Shown here: piece after piece, positions 17,459-26,493 of the stretch
Layout: each line of letters opens with the position of its first letter
Position numbering within the stretch: the stretch's first letter is position 1
Assembly: GCF_018919065.1 (NCBI RefSeq)
Contig: NZ_JAHLQG010000003.1
Coordinates: forward strand, 1-64,000
Direction of reading: 5' to 3'
DNA: 64,000 bases
Source of the DNA: Blautia sp. MSJ-9
GTDB lineage: Bacteria > Bacillota > Clostridia > Lachnospirales > Lachnospiraceae
Program-made: the position numbers and the translations under genes
Notes under the pieces: generated by a model
Seen by the model: only the letters and a program-made list of their open reading frames with translations
Databases searched by the model: none
What the model was told of the DNA's origin: nothing

Positions 17459-19184
17459 CGTCTCCGCCTCCTTTGACCTGTGATTCATATACTTCTCTGT
17501 AAATGTCATTTGTCTTCAGCAGTTCTTCTGAAGCGCCTACGCCTACGATCTTACCGTCATCCAGTACAATGATCTGGTCTGCATCTTCAATAGAAGAAAC
17601 TCGCTGTGCGATAATGATCTTTGTTGTGTTCGGGATTTCCTCGCGGAAAGCCTTACGGATCAGAGCATCTGTTCTGGTGTCTACCGCACTGGTAGAGTCA
17701 TCCAGAATCAGGATCTTCGGTTTCTTAAGAAGTGCTCTGGCAATACACAGACGCTGCTTCTGGCCACCGGATACGTTGTTACCACCCTGAACGATCATAG
17801 TGTTGTAGCCATCCGGGAATTCATTGACGAATCCGTCTGCCTGCGCCAGCTTACATACTCGCTGAACTTCGGCATCACTGGCTGTCTCATCACCCCAGCG
17901 GATGTTTTCATAAATACTTCCTGAAAACAGCACGTTTTTCTGCAGTACCATGGAAACCTGATCACGAAGTACTTCCAGGTTATAGTTGCGGACATCTACG
18001 CCGCCAACCTGAACGTTACCTTTTGTGACATCATAGAGTCTCGGGATCAGCTGTACCAGAGTAGACTTGGCACTGCCGGTTCCACCGATGATACCTACGG
18101 TCTGGCCTGATTTAATATGAAGGTTTACATCCTTCAGGGAAAGATTTCCGCCCTCACCTGCATAGCTGAAATCTACATGATTGAAGTCAATAGAACCATC
18201 AGCTACCGTCTTCACTGTATCAGCTTTGTCCTGCATTTCAGGAACTTCATCCAGAACTTCTGTGATACGCTCAGTGGATGCTTCTGAGATCATCAGCAGA
18301 ACAAATACGAAAGTTACCATGTTCAAAGACATCAGGATCTGAAGTGCATAAACAATGATACTTGTCAGTTCACCGGTTTCCATACTGCCGAACACGATTC
18401 CTTTTCCACCGATAGCAACAATGATAATGATCACTGTATACATGGTAAACATCATAACCGGTGAGTTCCATGCAACAATCTTCTCTGCTTTGGTAAACAG
18501 TGTGTAAACGTATTTGGAAATTCCATGGAACTTCTCAACTTCATAATCTTCTCTTACGAAAGCTTTCACAACGCGGGATGCGTTTACGTTCTCCTGCACG
18601 GAATTGTTGAGGATGTCATACTCATCAAATACCTTGATAAAGTGCGGATGTGCTTTCTTTGCAATAAAGATCAGTACACCGCCCAGAAGCGGAACCACAA
18701 CCAGGAACAGCATCGCGATCGGTTTATTGATGGTCAATGTCATGATCCATGACAGAATAATCATAAACGGTGCTCTGGCAAGGAGACGGATACTCATCAT
18801 ATATGCCTGCTGCACATTGGTGATATCTGTTGTCATACGTGTAACCAGACCTGAAGTTGAAAAGTGATCGATATTTTTGAAGGAGAAATCCTGCACCTTG
18901 TAAAAAATATCATGTCGTAAATTCTTGGCAAATCCTGCTGCTGCAACTGCTGCCATATTTCCGGCCTGTACGCCGAAGAAAAGAGAAAGCATTGCCATGG
19001 CAACAAGGATGACTCCACGCTGGATGATATAGCTCATATCGCCGTTTGCAATACCTACGTCGATGATCTTCGCCATTTCCAGCGGAATCAGAACTTCCAT
19101 CAATACTTCCAGGATTACAAGGATCGGAGCCAGTACAGACTGCTTCTTATATTCCCGGACGGAACGTAAAAGTTTCTTATTCAT
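17451..19184 (-). CDS. Heterodimeric ABC exporter, subunit A (permease plus ATPase)
   Basis: This is a 577-residue ABC exporter half with six membrane helices, then Walker A GGTGSAKST, signature VSGGQKQRLCIARA, and Walker B ILILDDSTSAVD. The residue after Walker B is Asp (DDS) in place of the catalytic Glu, as in the degenerate site of BmrC/TM287-type subunits. IAQRVSS replaces the usual H-loop histidine region. This is consistent with an asymmetric heterodimer whose partner is encoded next. AAGGAGG precedes the start. The gene follows the MarR regulator by about 85 bases and is probably on its transcript. Role: export of drugs or lipids; substrate unknown. Confidence 0.9.
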   Translation of the reverse strand: MNKKLLRSVREYKKQSVLAPILVILEVLMEVLIPLEMAKIIDVGIANGDMSYIIQRGVILVAMAMLSLFFGVQAGNMAAVAAAGFAKNLRHDIFYKVQDFSFKNIDHFSTSGLVTRMTTDITNVQQAYMMSIRLLARAPFMIILSWIMTLTINKPIAMLFLVVVPLLGGVLIFIAKKAHPHFIKVFDEYDILNNSVQENVNASRVVKAFVREDYEVEKFHGISKYVYTLFTKAEKIVAWNSPVMMFTMYTVIIIIVAIGGKGIVFGSMETGELTSIIVYALQILMSLNMVTFVFVLLMISEASTERITEVLDEVPEMQDKADTVKTVADGSIDFNHVDFSYAGEGGNLSLKDVNLHIKSGQTVGIIGGTGSAKSTLVQLIPRLYDVTKGNVQVGGVDVRNYNLEVLRDQVSMVLQKNVLFSGSIYENIRWGDETASDAEVQRVCKLAQADGFVNEFPDGYNTMIVQGGNNVSGGQKQRLCIARALLKKPKILILDDSTSAVDTRTDALIRKAFREEIPNTTKIIIAQRVSSIEDADQIIVLDDGKIVGVGASEELLKTNDIYREVYESQVKGGGDDE

Positions 19185-19269
19185 CTTTGTCGATGTCCTC
19201 CTTAATTATAAATTTTCCATAACCATTCCGTAGTCTGCCAATTGCAGAAATATTTAATAGTTATGATTT

Positions 19270-19773
19270 TTACCTTTGCTGTTTTTTTGCATCGCTACAT
19301 TCTTTGCGCTGCATCTCTTCCAGATTCTTGTGCATCATCCACAGCACCCGCTTGCACACCGCTACTTCTTCTTTCGGAATTCCGCTTTCCAGACATCGTT
19401 CTGTCTCATCGATATGCTCCAGGATCGCCGGCAGGATATCTTTCGCCTTATCGGTCGGTATGATCCGTTTCAGACGTCCATCCTGCTTTGCACATTCTCT
19501 GTAAATAAAACCTTTCTTCTCCATCAGCTGAAGGGTACCTGTTGCTGTCGATTTCCGTATCTGGAATTCTTCTTCAATATCCTTCTGATAAAGATCTCGG
19601 TGCAAAGTTTCCAGAAGAATAAACTTCAGCACATGTTTCTGCATCGCAGTCAGCTCATCCGATTTCATTACGATCGACGGATTACTGCCATTTCGCGCCA
19701 TCTGATGAGAAAGAATACCGATCAGTCTTCCCATGTGCATATCTTCTACCTTAATCTTTAACTCTTCATCCAC
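19270..19773 (-). CDS. MarR-family regulator of the ABC exporter
   Basis: This is a 167-residue winged-helix regulator. The HTH lies at ~70-95 (YQKDIEEEFQIRKSTATGTL), the wing is RECAKQDGRLKRIIPTDKA, and a long C-terminal helix ends in basic residues. The start is GTG, with AAAGGAGG at good spacing. It is first in the operon with the two ABC genes, and the promoter region carries repeated GCGTCCTAA elements, so it probably represses its own operon and responds to an exported compound. It is a distant paralogue of the 2892-3311 protein (same HTH spacing and STAT core). Confidence 0.88.
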   Translation of the reverse strand: MDEELKIKVEDMHMGRLIGILSHQMARNGSNPSIVMKSDELTAMQKHVLKFILLETLHRDLYQKDIEEEFQIRKSTATGTLQLMEKKGFIYRECAKQDGRLKRIIPTDKAKDILPAILEHIDETERCLESGIPKEEVAVCKRVLWMMHKNLEEMQRKECSDAKKQQR

Positions 19774-19867
19774 ACTTCACACCTCCTTTAAGCTGATAAA
19801 ATCCCACCAGTAAAGCTCTGTATATAACAAAATCTATGGATGGGAAATTTCATAACTTTTCAATTAG

Positions 19868-19932
19868 TTAGCGTCCTAATAGTTCGCGTCCTAACTTTTT
19901 ACTATTATAGGGATACTTATATGAATTGTCAA
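19868..19932 (-). promoter_or_regulatory. Promoter and repeated operator of the MarR-ABC operon
   Basis: On the minus strand TTGACA (19927-19932) and TATAAT (19904-19909) are 17 bases apart, a perfect consensus promoter. Just downstream lie two copies of GCGTCCTAA (19871-19879 and 19886-19894, plus strand), 15 bases apart. The first is part of the palindrome TTAGCGTCCTAA. MarR binding there would block early transcription. Confidence 0.75.
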
Positions 19933-20012
19933 CTTCTTTTTGAGAAAATTTTCCGGATAAAACTTTACAATAAATCTCGGATTTTCTATCTTCGCTCTTT
20001 GCAATTTGGCAA

Positions 20013-20041
20013 TTGCAACCCCGATAAGAATATGGTAAGAT
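20013..20041 (+). promoter_or_regulatory. thrH promoter
   Basis: TTGCAA (20013-20018), a 17-base spacer and TAAGAT (20036-20041) lie about 140 bases ahead of thrH on its strand. No operator was recognised. Confidence 0.55.
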
Positions 20042-20179
20042 ATTTTCATTAAGTACAGCGATAAAATGCAAAAGTCAACAACATTACTGTCTATCCGTCA
20101 CTATCCCCCAATTTATTATTCCGGATAAGTCAACGGATAAAAGGCGGACAGTAAGCAGACAAGAGGAGGAACTATCATT

Positions 20180-20782
20180 ATGTATATTACATGTCTTGAC
20201 GTAGAAGGCGTATTAGTACCAGAAATCTGGATCGCGTTTGCAGAAGCAAGCGGAATCCCGGAATTAAAGAAAACTACCCGTGATGAACCGGATTATGATA
20301 AGCTGATGAACTGGAGACTTGGAATTCTGAAAGAGCACGGACTTGGACTGAAAGAGATCCAGAACGTTATCGCAAAGATAGACCCGCTTCCAGGCGCTAA
20401 GGAATTTCTGGATGAACTTCGTTCTTTCTCTCAGGTAATCCTGATCAGCGATACTTTCACACAGTTCGCAGCACCTCTGATGGAGAAACTCGGCAGACCT
20501 ACTTTGTTCTGCAATACACTTGAAGTCGCAGAGAATGGTGAGATCACAGGCTTTAAGATGAGAGTCGAGCAGTCCAAGTTAACTACTGTAAAGGCTCTGC
20601 AGTCTATCGGATTTGATACGATCGCCAGCGGTGATTCCTACAATGACCTCGGTATGATCCAGGCAAGCAAGGCAGGATTCCTGTTCCGTAGCACAGATAA
20701 GATTAAAGCAGATTATCCGGAGATTCCGGCTTATGAAGAATATGACGAGCTGCTGGCTGCTATTAAGAATGCAATGAAATAA
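20180..20782 (+). CDS. thrH: Phosphoserine phosphatase/homoserine phosphotransferase (ThrH)
   Basis: This is a 200-residue HAD-superfamily enzyme. Motif I is DVEGVLVPE (the DxEG form diagnostic of ThrH rather than SerB), followed by EIWIAFAEASGI, motif II serine in LISDTF, and motif III/IV in ASGDSYNDLGM. Family members hydrolyse phosphoserine and can pass phosphate to homoserine, linking serine and threonine synthesis in the cytosol. GAGGAGG precedes the ATG. It is a single gene with its own promoter and terminator, and one of only three clear genes on the plus strand in this window. Confidence 0.93.
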   Translation: MYITCLDVEGVLVPEIWIAFAEASGIPELKKTTRDEPDYDKLMNWRLGILKEHGLGLKEIQNVIAKIDPLPGAKEFLDELRSFSQVILISDTFTQFAAPLMEKLGRPTLFCNTLEVAENGEITGFKMRVEQSKLTTVKALQSIGFDTIASGDSYNDLGMIQASKAGFLFRSTDKIKADYPEIPAYEEYDELLAAIKNAMK

Positions 20783-20870
20783 ATCAGCTTTATATCAAAA
20801 TATTATTGCTATTTATATTTCACATCTGGAACGGGAAATTTCATTAATATAAATATCCACAAATAATAAA

Positions 20871-20917
20871 ATCTGCAGATAAGATATCCATTATATGATA
20901 TCTCCTGCAGATTTTTT
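20871..20917 (+). terminator. thrH terminator
   Basis: ATCTGCAG...CTGCAGAT with an inner GATATC pair forms a strong hairpin followed by TTTTTTG. It lies ~90 bases after the stop codon. Confidence 0.8.
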
Positions 20918-20996
20918 GTAATTTAACCTCATAAAGCAGTTCCTGTCCAATATTCCAATTACCAAAAAACATATAAAAGAACAGCTGCTTTATTTT

Positions 20997-22016
20997 TTAT
21001 TCCGTCACATACGCCTTCACAAGCTCATACGTATTCTTCACTCCATCCATATGAGATCTCTCATAATTATGTGAAGCATAAACCCCAGGTCCGATCAGGC
21101 CATGTCTGATGTCATATCCTGCGCGGAGAGTTGCCTCCACATCAGATCCATAATGCGGATAAACATCGATCGCGAAATCCAGACCATGTGCTTTCGCTGT
21201 ATTGACCAGTGCAGTGATCAGATTATAATTGTACGGACCGCCGGAATCTTTGGCGCAGATGGATACCATACGCTCTGTACATCCAAGATCAGCACCCACA
21301 CATCCCATATCTACAGAAATCATTTCCGCTGTATCTGCCGGTACATAGCTTCCGCCATGTCCAACTTCTTCATATACTGTGAAAAGCAATGATACCTTAC
21401 GATGCAGTGTAAGCCCTTCGTCTTTCACTGCCTTCGCCAGTCCCAGCAGGATTGCTGCAGAAAGCTTATCATCCAGAAAACGGCTCTTGATATATCCACT
21501 CTCTGTGATCACAGTCCGCGGATCCATAGCAATGATATCTCCTACCTGGATTCCCAGTGCATCGATATCCTCTTTGTTTTCTACATTCTGATCCAGCAGG
21601 ATCTCCATATTCTCTTCTGTCTGTTCCACTTTCTCATCTGCCACGTGCGCAGATGGTTCTGTATTCAGCACAACCCCTGTATAAACCCTGCCGTCTCTCG
21701 TATGAACAGTACAGTTCTCACCGTCAGCAGTTCTCCACTGATGTCCGCCCAGAGTTGTAGGGCGGAGGCGTCCGTTATCTTTTATGGAGCGTACCATTGC
21801 ACCAAGAGTATCAATATGAGATGCTAGGACCAGCGGATTTCCCTCTCCTCCGATCGTCACGAGCACATTTCCCTTATTGGAAAGCTCCGGCTCATATCCC
21901 ATTTCTTTCAGTGTTTCCATCAGATACTCTGCCGCCTTTTCCGTATAGCTGGACGGGCTTGGGATTGCAGTTAATTTCTTTAACTGTTCCCCGATAAACT
22001 CAAGATTTTTTTCCAT
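20997..22016 (-). CDS. M42-family metallopeptidase (glutamyl aminopeptidase/endoglucanase type)
   Basis: This is a 339-residue di-metal aminopeptidase. Metal-binding boxes are visible: ASHIDTLG (His/Asp), SRFLDDKLSAA (bridging Asp), VYEEVGHGG (catalytic Glu-Glu), VDMG and SHNYERSHM (His). These cytosolic, multimeric enzymes trim small peptides. That fits with the neighbouring Opp uptake system, although the two are separate transcripts. A dispersed repeat (22043-22115) lies directly upstream of the ribosome site. The length and all ligands are normal. Confidence 0.92.
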   Translation of the reverse strand: MEKNLEFIGEQLKKLTAIPSPSSYTEKAAEYLMETLKEMGYEPELSNKGNVLVTIGGEGNPLVLASHIDTLGAMVRSIKDNGRLRPTTLGGHQWRTADGENCTVHTRDGRVYTGVVLNTEPSAHVADEKVEQTEENMEILLDQNVENKEDIDALGIQVGDIIAMDPRTVITESGYIKSRFLDDKLSAAILLGLAKAVKDEGLTLHRKVSLLFTVYEEVGHGGSYVPADTAEMISVDMGCVGADLGCTERMVSICAKDSGGPYNYNLITALVNTAKAHGLDFAIDVYPHYGSDVEATLRAGYDIRHGLIGPGVYASHNYERSHMDGVKNTYELVKAYVTE

Positions 22017-22042
22017 ATTTTTTTCCTCTCATCATTTCATAC

Positions 22043-22115
22043 TTGATTAAGCGGATAAAATCATCCGCTCCGCTATTTGCTCATAACCGAATAACTGCTT
22101 CGCAGTTTGATTTGA
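22043..22115 (-). repeat. Dispersed 5'-leader repeat, copy A
   Basis: On the minus strand it contains AACTGCGAAGCAGTT (hairpin), TTATTCGGTTATGAGCAAA, then a second inverted repeat around GCGGAT/ATCCGC. The same order is found at 57664-57730 and partly at 1331-1377 and 42839-42905. All are just 5' of minus-strand coding regions. It overlaps the end of the GGDEF remnant. Confidence 0.65.
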
Positions 22116-22657
22116 TTATATCACGGCAGAAAGAAAGCGCCCTCAGTGTTCGGAGAAAGACGAGATATTCATCTCCTATAATACGGTAAACCTGCTCCCC
22201 TGTTCTGAGACTTGCACGAATACACTCCGCTACTCCACGGATGATCTGATCTCCGTAAGCAGTTCCCATTCTCTCACCAGTAACAGTCCTCTCCCTTGGA
22301 ATTCTTATAGATCATCAGCCCCTTATCCGTGGTCAGCAGCCTCTGTTCCAGATCATTTACCTCGTTATAATTCTTGAAATTATAAGAACGGATAAACTCA
22401 AGGAAATTATAGGCTTTCATGGAATTTGCCCAGTTCTCTGCATATCCCTTCTCCATCTTCAGATAGTTTCCGGAAACCTGCTTCATTCCTTCCATAGTGG
22501 AACAAAACGCATCTATCTGCATCTGCGTTTTTTCATTCCTGATATGGTCGGAATAAACCAGAGAAGACAGAACCGCCGCCAGGATCAGAAGAATATTAAT
22601 AATCACCAGGATTATTCTCCCGAACCTTTTCTGACTGTTCTTTATTATATTTTTCAT
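22081..22657 (-). pseudogene. Broken membrane sensor/GGDEF protein
   Basis: Two pieces of one former gene are present. 22274-22657 encodes a start, one membrane helix (RIILVIINILLILAAVLSSLVY) and the beginning of an extracellular sensor region, ending at a TGA. Five bases later, in another frame, 22081-22269 encodes the last part of a GGDEF domain (YGDQIIRGVAECIRASLRTG, then RIIGDEYLVFL). The catalytic motif is IGDEY, not GGDEF. The middle of the sensor and the front of the cyclase domain are missing, so an internal deletion is likely. Activity is not expected. Confidence 0.75.
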
Positions 22658-22677
22658 TATCTTTCCTCTCAGGAATC

Positions 22678-22728
22678 ACCTTCCGGATGCTGCATTTCTC
22701 TTTATATCATAAGCAGCATCCGGAAGGT
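22678..22728. terminator. Strong inverted repeat between Nudix gene and GGDEF remnant
   Basis: Arms ACCTTCCGGATGCTGC and GCAGCATCCGGAAGGT are perfect 16-mers separated by 19 bases, with TTTTCCC on the plus side. It lies 25 bases after the Nudix stop. Stem strength suggests a transcript end, though the T-run is on the opposite strand. Confidence 0.55.
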
Positions 22729-22752
22729 TTTCCCACGGATCTCTGCATATAT

Positions 22753-23256
22753 TTACATCTCAAATGCCTTTTTTATACTGTCATAATGCAGAAATTTTCC
22801 ATCTGCTGCAAATTCTCTGATCTGGTCAGGACTGGCAAACATATATCCGTCTGTCTCTTCAGTCTGTAAATGTAAGTCATTCTCATCAATGTCCATGATA
22901 AAACGGTACACATCTACGAAATAATTGTCTCCTTCACCCGGGTTCTCTCTCTTATACGTAAAAAGATAACCACCTTCTGCGTTTCGGGCATCCAGTCCTG
23001 TTTCCTCTTTCACCTCACGCAGAACAGCTTCATAAGATTCCTCTCCTACCTGTGCAGCGCCGCCGGATACTTCCCACCATCCAGGTGCCCACGCTTTCGT
23101 CATGACACGTTTAGTGATTAGAAAAGTACCATCCGGTCTGGCTACTACGCCAAGCACAGTCAGATGATACTCTCCGTCCTTCAGACACCAGTCATTTCTC
23201 TTCATGGTACGTCCTGTAGGTTTCTTATTCTCATCATAAATATCCCAAAATTCCAT
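22753..23256 (-). CDS. Nudix hydrolase
   Basis: This is a 167-residue cytosolic pyrophosphohydrolase. The Nudix box GGAAQVGEESYEAVLREVKE-ETGL fits Gx5Ex7REUxEExGU. The N-terminal part (EFWDIYDENKKPTGRTMKR) is shared with the isopentenyl-diphosphate isomerase-like/YfcD subgroup, but the isomerase-specific Cys and Glu residues are not obvious. The substrate is unknown (a nucleoside diphosphate derivative is likely). It is flanked by inverted repeats and appears to be monocistronic. Confidence 0.88.
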   Translation of the reverse strand: MEFWDIYDENKKPTGRTMKRNDWCLKDGEYHLTVLGVVARPDGTFLITKRVMTKAWAPGWWEVSGGAAQVGEESYEAVLREVKEETGLDARNAEGGYLFTYKRENPGEGDNYFVDVYRFIMDIDENDLHLQTEETDGYMFASPDQIREFAADGKFLHYDSIKKAFEM

Positions 23257-23420
23257 TTCCAGTTATCTCCCTGTAAGATTGCTATTGTAACGTTTATTCA
23301 TAATCATATCATCTTATAGATTTTTATGCAAACATATACTGTAAAATTTAGTTTTTTATTTTACCTTTTTATCATAAAAAAGTGGCAGCCTGAAAACTTT
23401 ACCATCTCCTGTTCTAAAAC

Positions 23421-23471
23421 AAAAACAGCCCCTGCGGAGAGTCTTAAACTCTTCCGCACAGAGCTGTTTTT
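23421..23471. terminator. Terminator after oppA
   Basis: AAAAACAGC and GCTGTTTTT flank an inner stem TGCGGAGAGT/ACTCTTCCGCA. It would work in both directions and lies 80 bases beyond the oppA stop codon. Confidence 0.8.
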
Positions 23472-23552
23472 ACTTTCAAAATTATGCATTTTTATGCAGG
23501 AATGCGAAACTACTTTCTCTGTCCGTTTCCAGACTCATTCCTGTCTCAGATC

Positions 23553-25217
23553 TTATTCCTGTGTTGCGTATGCAAAGAAGAAGTATCCAAGTGGTGTGTA
23601 ATACATACCTTTGATATTCTCTTTCAGCATGTATGGCTGTGTATAGAAATACAGAGGAGCCAGCACATTGTCTTCACCGATAAGGATATCTTCTGCTGCG
23701 TGGAATGCTTTCATACGTTCTGTCTGATCAGAAGTATCTTTTGCTGCATCGATCTGTGCATCGTAATCCGGGTTAGAGTACTGAGCATCGTTGTTTCCGC
23801 CACCTGTATACCACATATCAAGGAATGTACAAGGATCATTGTAGTCACCGATCCATCCGTTACGTGCGATCTGGAAGTCACCATTCTTTCTGTTCTGAAG
23901 GAATACGTTCCAGTCCTGGTTGTCCAGGTTAACAGTTACGCCAAGTTCTTTCTGCCACATGTTCTGGAGTGCTTCAGCGATCTTTTTGTGTTTGTCATCT
24001 GTGTTGTACAGATATTCAACTGTCGGGAAGCCTTTGCCGTCTGGATATCCTGCATCTGCAAGGATCTGACGTGCTTCTTCACAGTTCTTCTCATAATCAT
24101 CTTCAGAAACGCTGTAATATTCACCGCCTACTGTACGGAAGTCATCTCCGCTTGCTCCGTCTGCATCATAGATACCGGATGGAACATATCCTGTTGCAGG
24201 AACTTCACCGGACTGAGTTACGTTATCTACGATGTAGTTACGATCGATTACAAGTGAGAATGCTTTACGGATTGCAGGATCAGAGAATACTTCATCTTCT
24301 GTATTGAAGCATACATAGTATGTTCCGATATAGTCTGCGATGTTAAGTTCTCCGGATGCAAGGTAAGTAGCAACTTCGTCTACAGGAAGGTTCTCGATGA
24401 AATCAAGTTCTCCGTTGTTGTATCCTTTAAGGATCGCGTTGTTGTCGTCCAGAAGTGCAAATTTAATTGTGTCCGGTCCAAGGTTCTCATAATCATAGTA
24501 GTTCTCATTCTTTTCCATAAGAATGTAGGAGTTATGAGACCATTCTTTCATCTTGTAAGGTCCGTTGCTGATATAAGTTGCAGGATCAAATGTCCAGTTC
24601 TCGCTTCCCTCTACCATGTCTTTACGAACAGGGAAGGTTGCCGGGAATGCCATGATCTCTTCGAAATACGGGCAGTCATAAGTTAAATCGATCTGCAGTG
24701 TTGTATCATCTGTAGCTTTGATTCCAAGTGTGTCAGGATCCGCACTTCCGTCAGCTACCTCTGCATATCCTTTTACCATGTCGATCATGTAACAGTAGTC
24801 TGCTGCAGTTTCCGGGTTTGCCAGACGTTTCCAGGAGTATTCAAAGTCTCCTGCTGTTACGGCCTGTCCGTCAGACCATTTGATACCATCACGAAGATGT
24901 ACAGTATAAGTTACTGTTCCGTCATCGTTTGTCTCTTTATCCCAGGATTCAGCCTGTCCTGGAACTGTAACAGCATTTCCTTCACCGTCGTCTGCCCATT
25001 TGATCAGACCTTCGAACATATGGTGGCACATGATAGAACCATCCATTGCTGTATTCAGTGCAGGGTCGATACTCTGTGGTTCAGATGCGATACAGAGATT
25101 CAGATTAAATCCGTCTGTTGATTCGCTCTCTGCTGCCATTACAGGTGCTGTAGCTGCCATGCTTGTAACCATAGCTGCTGACAGAGCCAGAGACATAATT
25201 GTTTTTGCCTTTCTCAT
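23553..25217 (-). CDS. oppA: Oligopeptide ABC transporter substrate-binding protein
   Basis: This is a ~554-residue family-5 (OppA/DppA-type) extracellular binding protein. The start chosen is the ATG at 25215-25217, right after AAAGGAGGACAAGTA; the longer frame lacks a ribosome site. The N-terminus is a classical signal peptide ending VMA-AESE, with no lipobox cysteine. This is odd because Gram-positive OppA proteins are normally lipoproteins. Family features include DPALNTAMDGSIMCHHMFEG near the N-terminus and a long C-lobe. It is last in the opp cluster, 262 bases after oppF, with its own promoter, so it can be expressed in excess of the channel. Confidence 0.9.
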   Translation of the reverse strand: MRKAKTIMSLALSAAMVTSMAATAPVMAAESESTDGFNLNLCIASEPQSIDPALNTAMDGSIMCHHMFEGLIKWADDGEGNAVTVPGQAESWDKETNDDGTVTYTVHLRDGIKWSDGQAVTAGDFEYSWKRLANPETAADYCYMIDMVKGYAEVADGSADPDTLGIKATDDTTLQIDLTYDCPYFEEIMAFPATFPVRKDMVEGSENWTFDPATYISNGPYKMKEWSHNSYILMEKNENYYDYENLGPDTIKFALLDDNNAILKGYNNGELDFIENLPVDEVATYLASGELNIADYIGTYYVCFNTEDEVFSDPAIRKAFSLVIDRNYIVDNVTQSGEVPATGYVPSGIYDADGASGDDFRTVGGEYYSVSEDDYEKNCEEARQILADAGYPDGKGFPTVEYLYNTDDKHKKIAEALQNMWQKELGVTVNLDNQDWNVFLQNRKNGDFQIARNGWIGDYNDPCTFLDMWYTGGGNNDAQYSNPDYDAQIDAAKDTSDQTERMKAFHAAEDILIGEDNVLAPLYFYTQPYMLKENIKGMYYTPLGYFFFAYATQE

Positions 25218-25281
25218 TACTTGTCCTCCTTTATTATGGTTTTCGCTGTATGAGAAGTCAGCGATTTGTATTATAAATTCC

Positions 25282-25310
25282 ATTATACAGGAATCAAATA
25301 CCTATGTTAA
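25282..25310 (-). promoter_or_regulatory. oppA promoter
   Basis: On the minus strand TTAACA (25305-25310) and TATAAT (25282-25287) are separated by 17 bases, about 65 bases before the oppA start codon. Confidence 0.65.
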
Positions 25311-25478
25311 GCTTTTTCTTTCGGATTTTTTACTATAATTGCAACAATAATTTTGTTAATTATTTCCTATTTTTTATTCTTTCTATTTATTTCAGCATTA
25401 CTCACCAGTTTACATTATATTTTTTCGTATTCTGTAAATACTCTGATAAATAGTCAGGCGAATATCCGCTTGACTGTA

Positions 25479-26492
25479 TTATTTATCCAGCAGATGACAT
25501 GCTGCCCAGTGTCCAGGTTCATGCTCTTTGAACTGTGGCATCTCCTCACGGCACTTCTGTGTCGCATATGGACATCTGGTATGGAAACGGCATCCACTCG
25601 GCGGGTTCATCGGGCTTGGCACATCTCCCTCAAGGATGATACGCTTTCTGGTACGGCTCAGCTTAGGATCCGGTACCGGAACTGCTGAAAGAAGCGTCTG
25701 TGTATATGGATGGATCGGATGACGGTTCAGCTCATAGCTCTCACCAAGTTCTACCAGAGATCCCAGATACATAACACCGATCCTGTTTGAAATATGACGC
25801 ACAACAGACAAGTCATGAGCGATAAACAGGTAAGTCAGTCCCATTTCTGCCTGCATATCCTCCAGCATGTTTACAACCTGTGACTGGATAGAAACGTCCA
25901 ATGCGGAAATCGGCTCATCACATACGATAAATTCCGGTTTAACGGCAAGTGCACGGGCAATGCCGACACGCTGCTGCTGTCCGCCGGAGAACTCATGAGG
26001 ATAACGGTTTGCATGCTCGGTATTTAATCCTACTCTTGCAAGTAGACCTTTGATCATATCCGCACGGTCTTTTTTATTTGCAGCCAGTTTATGAATGTCG
26101 ATAGCCTCTCCGATAATCTCTCCGACTGTCATACGAGGGTCAAGAGATGCGGATGGATCCTGGAAAATAATCTGCATTTTCTTACGGTAAGGAAGCATGT
26201 TTACAGATTTCGCTTTGCCAAGTGGTTTGCCGTCTTTGTCCAACGGATTGTCAAAAATTGTCTGACCGTCATAGATAATCTTACCACCGGTTGGCTCATA
26301 CAATCTGAGAATGGTTCTTCCCAGAGTTGTTTTACCGCATCCGGACTCTCCTACCAGTCCTAATGTCTCACCTTTCTTAATATAGAGGGAAACATCCTGA
26401 ACTGCCTGAACACCTGGACCGTTTGTTCCCTTGATCGGGAAGTATTTACGTAAATTCTCTATCTCGACAAGTTTCTTTTCTTCATTTGCCAT
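25479..26492 (-). CDS. oppF: Oligopeptide ABC transporter ATP-binding protein
   Basis: This is a 337-residue ABC ATPase. Walker A is GESGCGKTT, the signature is [14 protein letters not shown], Walker B is [12 protein letters not shown], and the C-terminal extension carries the Opp/Dpp Cys pattern ([14 protein letters not shown]) that binds an iron-sulfur cluster in several peptide transporters. It pairs with OppD on the cytosolic face of the OppBC channel. It follows oppD with one base between stop and start. Length and motifs are normal. Confidence 0.95.
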   Translation of the reverse strand: MANEEKKLVEIENLRKYFPIKGTNGPGVQAVQDVSLYIKKGETLGLVGESGCGKTTLGRTILRLYEPTGGKIIYDGQTIFDNPLDKDGKPLGKAKSVNMLPYRKKMQIIFQDPSASLDPRMTVGEIIGEAIDIHKLAANKKDRADMIKGLLARVGLNTEHANRYPHEFSGGQQQRVGIARALAVKPEFIVCDEPISALDVSIQSQVVNMLEDMQAEMGLTYLFIAHDLSVVRHISNRIGVMYLGSLVELGESYELNRHPIHPYTQTLLSAVPVPDPKLSRTRKRIILEGDVPSPMNPPSGCRFHTRCPYATQKCREEMPQFKEHEPGHWAACHLLDK

Positions 26493-26493
26493 A

